Shown: in pieces, positions 44,601 to 54,175 of the stretch
How the letters are laid out: each line of letters begins with the position of its first letter
Position numbering within the stretch: the first letter of the stretch is position 1
Assembly: GCA_019914995.1 (NCBI GenBank)
Contig: CM034144.1
Span: 2,504,489-2,568,488, forward strand
Length of the DNA stretch: 64,000 nt
DNA from: Acanthochlamys bracteata
Lineage: Eukaryota; Streptophyta; Magnoliopsida; Pandanales; Velloziaceae
Direction: 5' to 3'
The notes under the pieces: model-generated
Database searches by the model: none
The model's input: the letters and a program-made list of their open reading frames with translations, nothing else
What the model was told of the DNA's origin: nothing
Position numbers and translations under genes: made by a program

Positions 44601-45595
44601 TTTTGCAAACCAAGGTCACAGCTTGGCTACGCACGATTTATCTAACGATGCAATTTATCATTTCAAATGGAATAGTAATGTCACTTCATTTGGCATGCTA
44701 GGGAGAGAAGTTACTTAGTAGTAAAGGTTGACATGATGTGTGAACCTTGCCATATGTTTACAAAGATTGTTTTGGTGGAGAAGATTGCCTTCTATAGGCA
44801 CACGGTTTAGAGAATTACACCGAATACCTTGAAGAACACATATGCAAGCAACACTATAAATTTTGTTCATGTTTCACTTTTCAATAGAGTTTAAATTTAC
44901 AACTGTTAGTCAACGATAAATACTAATATGTTTTATATTTAACACAGTAATAATAACAATGTGTCCTGAGTTCTTTAGTTGTTTTTATCTTTAAGATTGT
45001 GCAATTCTTATATTACATTTAATTGATACAACGCCGAGCAATCATTTTAAATCAGTGTAACTTGTAATTAGCATCACAGAATAGCACAATCAAGCTCACC
45101 TGCGGAGGGTACGTGAACAGGATGGCGTTCTTTTCCTTGGTGTAGCTGATAAACAGCAGCACCCCATTCAACACCACATACTTATTCACCAGTGAAGGAC
45201 CCAAAAATTTACAGAAATCAAAGAATTTAGTGAACAAGAAACAAAGAAAAAGGATATAATCCGATGCAGGTTATCAAAAAATCTCGGTTCATTGGAAATT
45301 TCTTTGGGTAGAACTGCGCCAAGAGCGCGATCCCAATGATGACCGTCCCGATCAGAAGCCTCAGATTACTCAGCCGCACATCTTCAACATATCCTTTGCT
45401 TGTAACGATCTAATTTCTCCAAATAGAACGAAAATTTCACAGTCAACCAATTAAAATAAAGGAGAAATTGATGGTAGGGTTTTGATTAACCTCGGTAACG
45501 GTTTCATCGAGAAGGTGTTTGATGGAATGCTGATCTAGAAGATTGGCCTTCTTCTGCTTCGGCTTCCCTGCTATTTCGTTGCTGCTGCTCACCAT
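38625..45595 (-). CDS. SPC25: signal peptidase complex subunit 2 (SPC25/SPCS2), five exons
   Basis: Exons on the minus strand: 45595-45491, 45409-45258, 45181-45100, 39219-39077, 38718-38625. They total 576 nt, 191 residues plus TGA, in phase throughout. Landmarks: KANLLDQHSIKHLLDETVTE, IVTSKGYVEDVRLSNLRLLI, TVIIGIALLAQFYPKKF (first membrane segment), RDFLITCIGLYVVLNGVLLF (second), YTKEKNAILFTYPPQGSFTS, SADPKSISANKPVQFTKSVT, WFTKDGVLVEGLLWKDVERL, with a basic C-terminus (SDRKSK). It follows Arabidopsis At2g39960 almost end to end (192 residues). The subunit sits in the ER membrane with both ends cytosolic and assists the signal peptidase catalytic subunit. Oddities: intron 2 has U12-type signals, intron 3 is 5.9 kb with transposon debris, and a decayed second copy of exon 5 lies at 38742-38815. 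A PIF/Harbinger element begins just upstream. Confidence 0.95.
38742..38815 (-). pseudogene. decayed duplicate of SPC25 exon 5 inside intron 4
   Basis: Minus-strand translation gives LTMDAMLVEGLFWKDVERLT, clearly the same segment as the true last exon (FTKDGVLVEGLLWKDVERLI). It lies about 90 bp upstream of it in transcript order. The surrounding intron words are duplicated too ('gttatctgg' against 'gttatcagg'). The acceptor AG has become TG in this copy and it has no stop codon, so it should be skipped. Confidence 0.8.
39860..40315. mobile_element. MITE in intron 3 of SPC25
   Basis: The left end 'ctccttttggatgggctta' and the right end, reverse-complemented 'ttcctttggaatggaccta', form an imperfect inverted pair. 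The inside is AT-rich with 'aagcacaagttattt' and 'cttttaaacgctttcc' words. No coding capacity. Confidence 0.45.
40316..42990. other. intron 3 of SPC25, no further feature
   Basis: About 2.7 kb of intron DNA. Small open frames such as those at 40752-41054 and 41893-42090 lack any recognised domain or splice context. The part just before 43000 may belong to the copia remnant but cannot be assigned. Confidence 0.35.
43000..43460 (+). pseudogene. copia retrotransposon remnant (RT and RNase H fragments)
   Basis: At about 43040 the plus strand reads KGIDFNEIFALK, matching the copia reverse-transcriptase start (KGVDFNEIFSPVVK). At about 43282-43340 it reads DAEYVVFIEAAKEMVWFKRF, matching the copia RNase H end (TEAEY.A..EA.KE..WL). 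The two are only 230 bp apart, so most of the polymerase is deleted. It lies in intron 3 of SPC25, antisense to it. Confidence 0.65.
44340..44660. mobile_element. possible MITE in intron 3 of SPC25
   Basis: The segment starts at 'aaggggttgtttgggattgc', typical of element ends, and is followed by a GC-richer stretch with 'atcgatctagatcg' and 'catcgatcggccgtcc'. A matching inverted end was not found, so the call is weak. Confidence 0.25.
45182..45257 (-). other. probable U12-type (minor spliceosome) intron of SPC25
   Basis: The exon 2/3 gap has no usable GT donor. On the minus strand exon 2 ends GGATT and the intron starts ATATCCTTTTTC, exactly the U12 donor consensus (ATATCCTT). Near its end is GTCCTTCAC, 7 of 9 to the U12 branch-site consensus TTCCTTRAC, about 10 bases before the acceptor. 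The only join that keeps the reading frame and the conserved LYVVLN residues ends the intron in AA (GGTGAATAA|G), i.e. an AT-AA minor intron of 76 nt. An AT-AG join one base later would break the frame. Confidence 0.7.
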
Positions 45596-46179
45596 TGCAC
45601 GTTTTGGTTAACGCTCTCTCTAACCTTGTCTGCACCGATCTGAAACTTTTCAGAAGAAACGCTGCAGTTGAATTTTGGTAAGAAAACGTTTCTGTTCTTT
45701 TTTTATTTATATATTTAGAGAACCAAAAAAGAAGACTTAAGAAAAAGCAGAGAGAGAGTACGGCCCCGAAAAAGCGTAGCACAGTATTATAAATCTTTGG
45801 CAACAAATTCTTTAAGCTGCTTACAGCAGTTTTTAAAAGTCAAAAATAGAAAACACCGATTGGGTACTTTCCAAATAAAGCCACCGTATACATAAAATAA
45901 TTATTTTATCCATATTAGTTTTACAAAATTACAAACTAATATATATTTTCTACTGTGTGTCTTAATTCCTATTTTTCATTTCTTCCGCTGCCTCCTCTCT
46001 TCCGAGCTCCTGATTATTTCGCTGCCTCCTTTTCCCAATCATTTTTTTCGATCTCTCCATCTCCAACGCCGATCAATTTTTCGTCCAATCTCTCCATCTC
46101 TATAGATCGTTTCCATTCCGATCTCCGTCTCTATCGGATTTTTATTTCGAAGGCAACGGGATTGAAGCGCGGTTGAAAT

Positions 46180-46860
46180 AATTTTTTTTTTATTTAGATT
46201 TAATTATTTGGTTGCTTATTTATGCGTTAATTTTGTATAGATTAGTTTTTTTTTGTTAATTCCGTTGGTGTGGATGGACGGATGAATTTGTGCGATTTTT
46301 AAATTTTTTTTTACTGTATTAGTGAGTGTGATTTTTCGATATTTATGTGTTAGTGACTATAATTAGTGACTGTGATCGTTATTTATGTTTATTTTTCGTT
46401 GCGTTGATTTTTTTTGACAAAGTTTATTGATTTATTCATTCCATAAATTTTTTCTTCTTTGTTTGCGTCCGAATCGATCAAAATGTGAACAAATTATAGT
46501 TTTCTTTCTTCAATCGATTATTTATAAGGATTTTCGAAAGATCGTCGGTGCAGTTGTCTCTGTGCAGGTATTATGAATTAATTCGGATCTTTACAGAACT
46601 AAATATGTTAAAATTTTGACAGGAATTAAAAATAATTGATCATTTTAAAGATTTTATGGTTATTTTCTGTTAAAAAGAGTTGCTTGGTGAAGTTGTTTGT
46701 AAATTTTGGATTTACTTGTAGTTTTCAACTGTGTGTGTATTGTTGTATGTATGTTTGAACTTATCGCTGTTTATTTTTTTACTCAGTTTTGGCATTTTGG
46801 TTGCTGATAGAATTGTTTGGTGCTTGCTGGCCCTTTGATGAATTTTGAGAAATTTTTGTG
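46180..46860. other. AT-rich leader or intron region of the Harbinger element
   Basis: T-rich DNA between the CT-rich leader and the tandem array. It has no coding frame and resembles a long 5' intron of the MYB/SANT transcript. Confidence 0.3.
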
Positions 46861-48930
46861 TATCCTTACTGCTTGCCTTATTACCTTGCAGCCCATTTTG
46901 GACGACATGGCAGGGATTGTTATTTTGAATGAGAAGTTTGGCTAGCTTGATGGTTATTGATATCATGATAGTAAAATAGATGCTACACTTATTTTAACCA
47001 AATATATATGGTTGCTGCCTATACTTACCCTAACTGGCCCAATGATGAATTTGAGGGATTATTGGTTATTCTTACTGGTAATTAATGAATTTTGAAGTAT
47101 ATTTGCTTATGTTTGTCCTTGCTGGCATGTTGGTGATTTTTGAGGGATTGTTGGCTATCGTTGCTGGTTTGGCTTAATTTTTGAAGTGGTGTTGTCTATA
47201 AACACCCTTGCTGGCCCTATAATGATTATTGAGGGATTGTCAGATATCTTTACTAGCAAATAAATATTTTTTGAGATATGTTGCCTATATTTTTTCCTTG
47301 CTGGCATGTTGATGATGTTTGAGGGATTGTTGGCTATGCTTGCTGGTTTAGATTAGTTTTTAAAATGGTGTTGTCTATAAACACCCTTGCTAGCCCTATG
47401 ATGAATTTTGAGGGATTGTCGGTTATCTTTACTATCAAATAAATATTTTTTGAGATATGTTGCTTATATTTTTTTCTTGCTGGCTTGTTGATGATTTTTG
47501 AGGGATTGTTGGCTATCCTTTGTTGGTAAGTAATGAATAATGATGTATAGCTACCTTATCTAGATTTTTGAGGGATTGTTGTCTAACATTGCTGCCCCTA
47601 TGATGATTTCTGAGGGTTTGTTGTCTTATAAAATACTCAAATGAGATATTTGGTTGCCTTATTACCTTGCAATCCTTTTTAGACGGCATGGCAGGGATCT
47701 TTTCTTTAAATGAGATGTTTGACTAGCTTGATGGTTATTGATAACATGATAATAAACTAGATGCTACACTTATCTTAACCAAATATGTATGGTTGCTGCT
47801 GATACTTACCCTAACTGGCCTAATGATGAATTTTGAGAAATTGTTAGTTATTCTTACTGACAATTAATGATTTTTGAGGTATATTTGCCTATGCTTGTCC
47901 TTGCTGACATGTTGATGATGTTTGAGGGATTGTTGGCTATGCTTGCTGGTTTGGATTAGTTTTTGAAGTAGTGTTGTCTATAAACACCCTTGCTGGCCCT
48001 ATGATGAATTTTGAAGGAATCGTTGCCTATCCTTGCTGGCAAGTAATGAATCTTGATGTATATTTGCCTGTGCTTGTCCTACCTGACCCTATCTGGAATT
48101 TTGAGGATTGTTGCCTAATCTTGCTTCTCCTATGATGATTTTCTGAGGGTTTGTTGTCTTATACATTGCTAAAATGAGATGTTTGATTGTCTTATAATTT
48201 TGCAGCCCCTTTTGGATGGCATGGCAAGATTTGTTAGTTTGAATGAAATGTTTGGCTAGCTTGATAGTTAATAATATCATGATAGTGGAATGGATGCTAC
48301 ACTTACTTTTGAAGGGATTTTTGCGTTATACAACTCTCAACTTAGATGCTATCTTTCTTTGGCATATTTTTTGAGTTGTTGTGGTGGTGCTGCCCAGGCT
48401 CAGTCTTGCTGCCCTATGATGAATTTTAAGAATTTTTTGTCTGTTGGTGCTGCCTATATGCTTCCTTGCTGCCTTATGATAAATTTTGAGGAGTTTTTTG
48501 CCTGTTGGTGCTCAGTCTTGCTGCCTTGTGATGAATTTTGAGGGTTTTTTGCCTGTTGATGCTTCCTTGCTGCCCTATGATAAATTTTGAGGGTTTTTTG
48601 CCTGTTGGTACTTCCTTGCTACCCTATGATGAATTTTGAGGGTTTTTTGTTTGTTGGTGCTTCCTTACTGCCCTATGATGAATTTTGAAAGTTTTGCTTG
48701 TTGGTGCTGCCTATATGCTTCCTTGCTACCCTATGATGAATTTTGAGGGTTTTGCCTGTTGGTGTTGCCTATATATGCTTCCTTGCTGCTTTATGATGAA
48801 TTTTGAGGGTTTTTTGTCTGTTGGTGCTTCCTTGCTGCCCTATGATGAATTTTGAGGGTTTTTTGCCTGTTGGTGCTTCCTTACTGCCCTATGATGAATG
48901 TTGAGGATTTTTTGCCTGTATCATTGAGAT
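46860..48930. repeat. two-level tandem repeat array in the Harbinger 5' region
   Basis: The short unit is about 47-61 bp, with the words 'ctgccctatgatgaatttt', 'gagggttttttgcctgttgg' and 'tgcttccttg'. From 48410 to 48910 about ten units run head to tail. A larger unit of about 530-790 bp is seen at 46880, 47665 and 48195: 'attaccttgcagccc...ggcatggcaggg', then 'tttggctagcttgatgg', 'tagatgctacacttat', 'accaaatatatatggttgc'. Each large unit carries a 'ttgcag' acceptor-like word. The array is degenerate, unstable-looking and without a maintained frame. Confidence 0.8.
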
Positions 48931-48987
48931 GGTATGAAGAGTGATTACAATAATTATAAATCGTTGGTTCGTAGAGAGTCTGGTTTG

Positions 48988-49611
48988 GATGGGATTATAC
49001 TCACAATACAATCGCTACAGATGAGGATTGGTGGGAAGAAAAAATTAAGGTATTTTTATCTAATCGTAAAAAATGTGTTATTATTATTAAACTAATTTTT
49101 TAAATTAATGAACTTTTTTTTTTTAGGCATACCCTAAGTTTAAAAAATTTAAGGGAAAAGATTTATCTATATACCGCGAACGATATCCGGTGTTATTTGA
49201 TGATCTTGTTGCCAATGGTTCGCGGGCTTGGGCACCATCACAAGTTCAACAGGAGACTGCACCTTCAAACCCATCGGATTTGGAAGGCAGCGGAGATAGC
49301 GACGACGTTCGAGCCAATGAAAAACCTCCACCTGCATTTCAAGTTCCCTCTCCTATAATTACTGATAATGATCTCTTTTTATAGTCTTTTTTTATATCCC
49401 AAAATCCTTTAAGATCAGGAAGTAGTGGTAGCAAGCGAAAGAGTTCCGGATCATTTAGAAAGGAACATATCGATGACATGACAGAAATAATGCGTCAAAG
49501 ACATGCAATGACGTTATCGATACCAACCATCCGTCAATGTTTGGCGATATTGGACACTATTTCGGAGATAGAAGCCGGTAGCCCCCAACCCATTATGCAG
49601 CATGTGTTTTG
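48988..49611 (+). pseudogene. Harbinger MYB/SANT-like protein, broken
   Basis: The first piece reads FGWDYTHNTIATDEDWWEEK up to a GT donor at 49050. After an intron ending ...ttttag at about 49126 it continues AYPKFKKFKGKDLSIYRERY, then PVLFDDLVANGSRAWAPS. This is the MYB/SANT-like (Myb_DNA-bind_3) fold of plant PIF-type ORF1 proteins (GWDP.TGT..A.DEWWE.K...P..KKF..KGL). A TAG at 49382 interrupts before the serine-rich linker and C-terminal region (KRKSSGSFRKEHIDDMTEIM...RQCLAILDTISEIEAGS). In autonomous elements this protein recruits the transposase to the TIRs. Confidence 0.7.
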
Positions 49612-50212
49612 ACTAAGAAAGAAAATCGTGAAGTCTTCATGAGTTATCCTAATGCTGCAGCTCGCTATAGTTGGCTGATGTTTCACTTTAACTATTTTGG
49701 ACCGAAAAAATCTTAAACTAGTTATTGTATGTTATAATTTAAACATTGTCGAACATTAGTAGGCTATTAATATTATAAAGTTAGTATGTTGTAAATATTA
49801 TTGGAATATTGTTATGGTTGTAAAATTATATTATTATATGATATTGGTGGTTTTTATTGTATATTGTTATGGTTATTATGTAGTATTATTGTGAACATTA
49901 TTGAAATATTATTATCGTGTTAATATGATGTTTGTTAAATAATAATATTATAAATATTTTTGGAATAATTTTGTGGTGGGCATATGATGTTATGTTATTA
50001 CTGTGATTTAGTTGAACGTTTAAAATATTGTTTTGATAGTATTATGTTAGTATATTGTATCATGGTGGTAGTATATAATTTGTTCAAAATTATATTATTA
50101 GAAAAAATTTTGATATCAATTATAATATTATTGCTTTTTAGAATTGTGAGTTTATACGCATGTTTTTAGTTAATATTTTTATTTAAAATTAATTTTTATA
50201 TTTGCAGTTAAA

Positions 50213-51500
50213 TGGATCCGTAGGCTAGTGATACTGAGGAAAATGATAGTGAAGAAGAATGGACAGACTTATGTGATACACGCAAATTATGCAGTAATTC
50301 AGTATTACAATCGACATTTACGTAAACGTCGGTGTCGTATATCTATACGCACGGGTAACGTTTTCATAAATGAGATACTGTAAGGAAACGAAGTTCGTTG
50401 CTATCAAAATTTTCGATTGAAGGTATCTATTTTTTTACAACTATGTGATGAGTTGACAAGGTTGTACGACTTAGATGCAACACGTGGAATGTCTGTTTAT
50501 GAAGAAATTGCTATTTTTCTCGGAACGTGTGCACATGGTCTAGGAAATAGAGTAAATCAGAAAATTTTTAGTCATTCGGGCATTTTCATAGAGTGCTTCA
50601 GGCTGTGCTGAGATTGGCTACAAATATTATAAAGCCTCATGATAGATATAACGAGGGAGAAGCATTTCATAAACTACAGAATGCACGTTATCTTCCATGG
50701 TTTAAAATAAGTGATCAAGTCAAATTTCGGCAATTAGATTGTTATAATAGATAAGTTGAATTTTTTATTTTAATCTTAAATTTTGAATACAGGATTATAT
50801 TGGAGCTATTGATGGGACACATATCAAAGCAATTATATGGCCAGAAAATGTAACACCTTACATTGGACGTAAAGGGTATGCTACTCAAAATATATTGGCG
50901 GTATGTGATTTTAATATGTGTTTTACATTTGCTTGGGCCGGATGGGAAGGGTCAGCTCATGATTCACGCATATTGAATGAAGCATTACGCAGGCCTGAAT
51001 TGAGATTTCCTCATCTTCGCGGAGATAAATATTATTTAGTGGATGTAGAATATAAACATACCTATAGATATATGGGTCCTTACAAAGGCCAGGATGTAAT
51101 ATATCATTTAGAGGACTTTCGTCGTGCAAATACATCACAAATACGGGCGCCTAGAGGGAGAAAAGAAAAGTTTAACTTTCTACATTCTTCATGCAGGACT
51201 ATAATTGAACGTACATTTGACGTATGGAAGACGCGCTTTGCAATTTTAAGAGATATACCGCCATACTCAATAGAGATACAACGTAACATTATTATTGCGA
51301 CAATGGCGATACATAAGTATATCAGGATTAAAGGAGGAGATGAAGCATTTACAGATGCTGAGCATGAAACTTATCTACCGTCGGTATTTGAAGCATCTTT
51401 TAGTACATCAAACGTTCCACCCGAGGATGAATCCGATCGTAATGATAGGTGGGATGCATGTCGTGATGCAATTGCAAGTGAAATATATAGTCATTTATGA
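50213..51500 (+). pseudogene. PIF/Harbinger DDE transposase, catalytic half largely open
   Basis: A start-like ATG at 50213 is followed after three codons by TAG, and further stops occur before 50620. That N-terminal half still matches the family (RISIRTGNVFINEIL, RLYDLDATRGMSVYEEIAIF, FHSG-type, LQNARYLPWF). After a small intron ending in tacag near 50793, the frame 50794-51500 is uninterrupted: DYIGAIDGTHIKA with the first catalytic aspartate, GWEGSAHDSRI with the second, and CRTIIERTFDVWKTRFAIL with the glutamate. 'VDVEYKHT' stands where the family has VDxGYPNT. The catalytic triad is thus retained, but the stop codons upstream rule out a full protein unless supplied by another element. 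Confidence 0.8.
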
Positions 51501-52000
51501 ATGTTGTGTTTCTGTTTGAAATTATGATTGTATTTTATTATTGTATGACCGTATAATATTTATATTAAGGTTTGTAACAATTGACTTTATTAGTTGTTCA
51601 ATATTTATTTAACATTTTTATACTATAAAAATAAATCTATAATTTATACAGATTTAAATACATATCAAAATTATTTATTAAATTATCATAATAATACTAA
51701 ATTTACAAAATTATAAAATTTTTGTAATAACTATTAAATATATTTTTCAAATTTAATATTAAAATAATTATTATATAATTAATATTATTCAATTTAATTA
51801 TTGATTGATATTAATAATATAATTTGTTAATAAGTTTATAAATATTGATATAAGTAATTATTTATATATTTTACATAATAAATTTATTAAATTTCAAAAA
51901 ATAAATAATATATAAAAAATAATTAAAAATTTCATAATATATCAATTACTATATACTTAGGGGCATTTCATTATTATATATCACATATAGAAATAAGCTT
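51501..52000. other. AT-rich 3' region of the Harbinger element
   Basis: Almost pure A/T sequence after the transposase stop, with no gene. It runs into the 'gccaaacactt' words of the terminal region. Confidence 0.5.
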
Positions 52001-52334
52001 AAGCTTAGCCAAACACTTCATTCAGCTTTCAGCATTCAAAAGCACGATACAGTAAAAATTTATCCAAACACTTTTCAAAGATAAAGTCGCTTTTATAAAA
52101 AAAAGTTGACAAACCGCTTACAAAGACTCTAAAGCAGCTTTACTTCAAAAACACAAAAATTTCAGCACATCCAAACAGGACTTAGAGTCATTTCTACTTG
52201 GATGTGTTGGCCAATTTTACTGTATCATTATTCGGGTCCTACGGTATCATTTAAGTTTTTTTTAGCATTGAAGAATTTTTTATCAGATCGATCAGTCCTT
52301 CGACCAAAATCAAATTATTTTTCAGCCCTTGACA

Positions 52335-52590
52335 TGATTGTTATGAAATGAAATTTTTCTGAAATAAAAAATATTTTTATTTTTTTAAAAAATAAGCTCT
52401 ATTTTTTATTTCTAAAAAAATACTAAAAGTATATAATAAAAAATCTCACTACGTAAAAATTTTTCTATATTTTTTAAATTTTTAAATAAATTTTACTAAA
52501 TAATTATAAAATATATATTAAAGAATATGAAATATAAAAATTGAAAATAAGTGTTTGGAAAATGCAATCCCAAACGCTCCTTTGAAGAGT
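52335..52590 (-). mobile_element. about 250-bp MITE, family member 3 (inverted)
   Basis: Carries the family core in reverse ('aaaaatctcactacgtaaaaa', 'tttctatattttttaaatt'). It ends 'gtgtttggaaaatgcaatcc' and 'caaacgctcc'. Same family as 15067-15315. Confidence 0.55.
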
Positions 52591-52620
52591 AAGGGGGCGT
52601 TTGGATTGCATTTTCCAAAC
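52551..52620. repeat. near-perfect inverted repeat, 24-bp arms
   Basis: Left arm starts gtttggaaaatgcaatccc and ends aaacgc. The right arm is gcgtttggattgcattttcc, then aaac. The loop is about 19 bases (52578-52596). It looks like two MITE ends meeting head to head, or a truncated MITE reduced to its termini. Confidence 0.8.
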
Positions 52621-53890
52621 GTTTATGTTTAATTTTCATATTATTTTTTCTTACTTGGATTCCAAATCACATGTTAAGTATAAGCCTGTTTGGATGAGAT
52701 AAAAATAAGTAGTTTATTGAAATTAAGCAATTCATTTTAAATAAGTAGATTATGTCAACAGGACCAATTCGGTGAACTAAATTAAGTTTATTGAAATAAA
52801 TAGCATATTTCTAAAAGAACCAATTTAGGCTTATTTCAAGTAAATAGCTTATTTCATAAATGTGTTTGAAAGAAATTAGCTTATTTTTAAAATAAGATGA
52901 GAATAGTGTTTTAAAAAGCTAAACAAGGATATAAAAAACTGTACTCTTCTACATCTTAACAATCCATACAATTAGAAAAAAGTTTAAAGATTAAGAGAAA
53001 CAAATTGTGCGATTTAATATATAACTAATAGTTTTGATAGAGTCTATAACTGTAAGAAATATAAGAACTGTATTTTTTGTAATGTTGTATATTACTTTCT
53101 TATCATCTGTTAAATGAAAATCATAACATATTTCATATTTCTTTGGTAGAAAAATTATAAAAATAATACAAAAGTATTACATATTATATTAACTTTTTAT
53201 AAATTTATAGATTTACACATAATTTGTCATTAGACTAAATAACTACTTATATCTTTTTCTCATAATAAAACAACTTGAACCTAAAATCATTACTATCTTT
53301 CATATTTCAAAAAAATTAAGAGAAAAAACTAGTGCAACGCAAAACAGTAACATTTATAATAAACACAAAGCTAATACAATGTACATCATGGAAAAACTAA
53401 TTACGTTTCTTGATTTCTATTACAATGTGCACAGAGCTAATACAATGTTTGCTCCATTAATTATTTCTTGATTTCTATTTTGAAAAAAAAACATTTCTTT
53501 ATTTCAATATCTAATCTTCCTTTTTCTTGACTTAAACGACTTACATAAAAAAACTTTTAATTCTTTATTAATATAGAAATACTAAGTTGCCTTATAAATT
53601 TATCTTAATCTGTGATGTATTATATTTGATAGTAATCTAGTAGAACAACAATGCGTATTTCAGCCATTAAATTATAAATAAGAATGTAATTATTTATAAA
53701 ATATTTGATGTCAATGGCTATTGTTATATAGATAAAAATGATATATATATGTTTAATTTAAGGTCCAAAATTGAAATGGTTAAACCAAACTAGTGAGTGC
53801 AATCTTAAATAGACTTAGAAGTGAAATTTTCACCATTTAAAGTTAGACATTATAATAAATATTTATGTACACTTCCTAGTTCAAGTGTAT
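52621..53890. other. AT-rich intergenic DNA, no gene
   Basis: Contains worn element words near 52680-52900 ('gtttggatgagataaaaataag', 'aagtaaatagcttatttca') that suggest an old MITE. The remainder shows no frame, RNA gene or repeat. Confidence 0.35.
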
Positions 53891-53894
53891 TTTC

Positions 53895-54165
53895 ATAAAG
53901 GGGGCATTTTTAGCATCGCTTATCCTAAAAGTTACTTTTTAATTTTTTATTCACGTTTTTAGATACACCTTTCATAGATATCTGAAAATTTTATTTAAAA
54001 ATTTAGAAAATATAAAAAAATTCTACTTAGTGAGATTTTATTATTGCATATTTTTATTACTTTTTTTAGGTAAAAAAGTAAAGCTCTTTTTTTAAAAGAA
54101 TAAAAATATCTTTCATTTTTAAAAATCTTTATTTCAAAGGCATTCTCAAACATCCCCAAAAGTTT
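53895..54165 (+). mobile_element. about 270-bp MITE, family member 4
   Basis: Starts aagggggcatttttagcatc and ends ggcattctcaaacatcccc. The core is 'aaattctacttagtgagat', 'attgcatatttttattac', 'ttaggtaaaaaagtaaagc'. Same family and orientation as 15067-15315. Confidence 0.55.
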
Positions 54166-54175
54166 ATTTATTTTA

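Larger units (their letters stand above)
45740..52181 (+). mobile_element. PIF/Harbinger transposon, large, inactive
   Basis: Contains the two expected genes in the same direction: a MYB/SANT-like protein (48988-49611) and a DDE transposase (50213-51500). The right end reads 'cacatccaaacaggac' followed by tta (52182-52184), the usual Harbinger target triplet. I could not fix the left end. Related terminal words ('aagctgcttacagcag', 'gcacagtattataaa') occur at 45770-45890, directly upstream of SPC25, and a CT-rich leader at 45950-46150 resembles the 5' UTR of a transposon promoter. The region 46860-48930 is a complex tandem array. Stops in both reading frames make it inactive. Part of 52000-52181 could belong to a separate MITE. 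Confidence 0.6.

Noticed and set aside
48290-48541. Cysteine-rich 83-codon plus-strand frame resembling a small secreted peptide
   Set aside because: The cysteines come from the 'ttgctgcc' word of the tandem array. The frame is not kept from unit to unit and there is no signal peptide.
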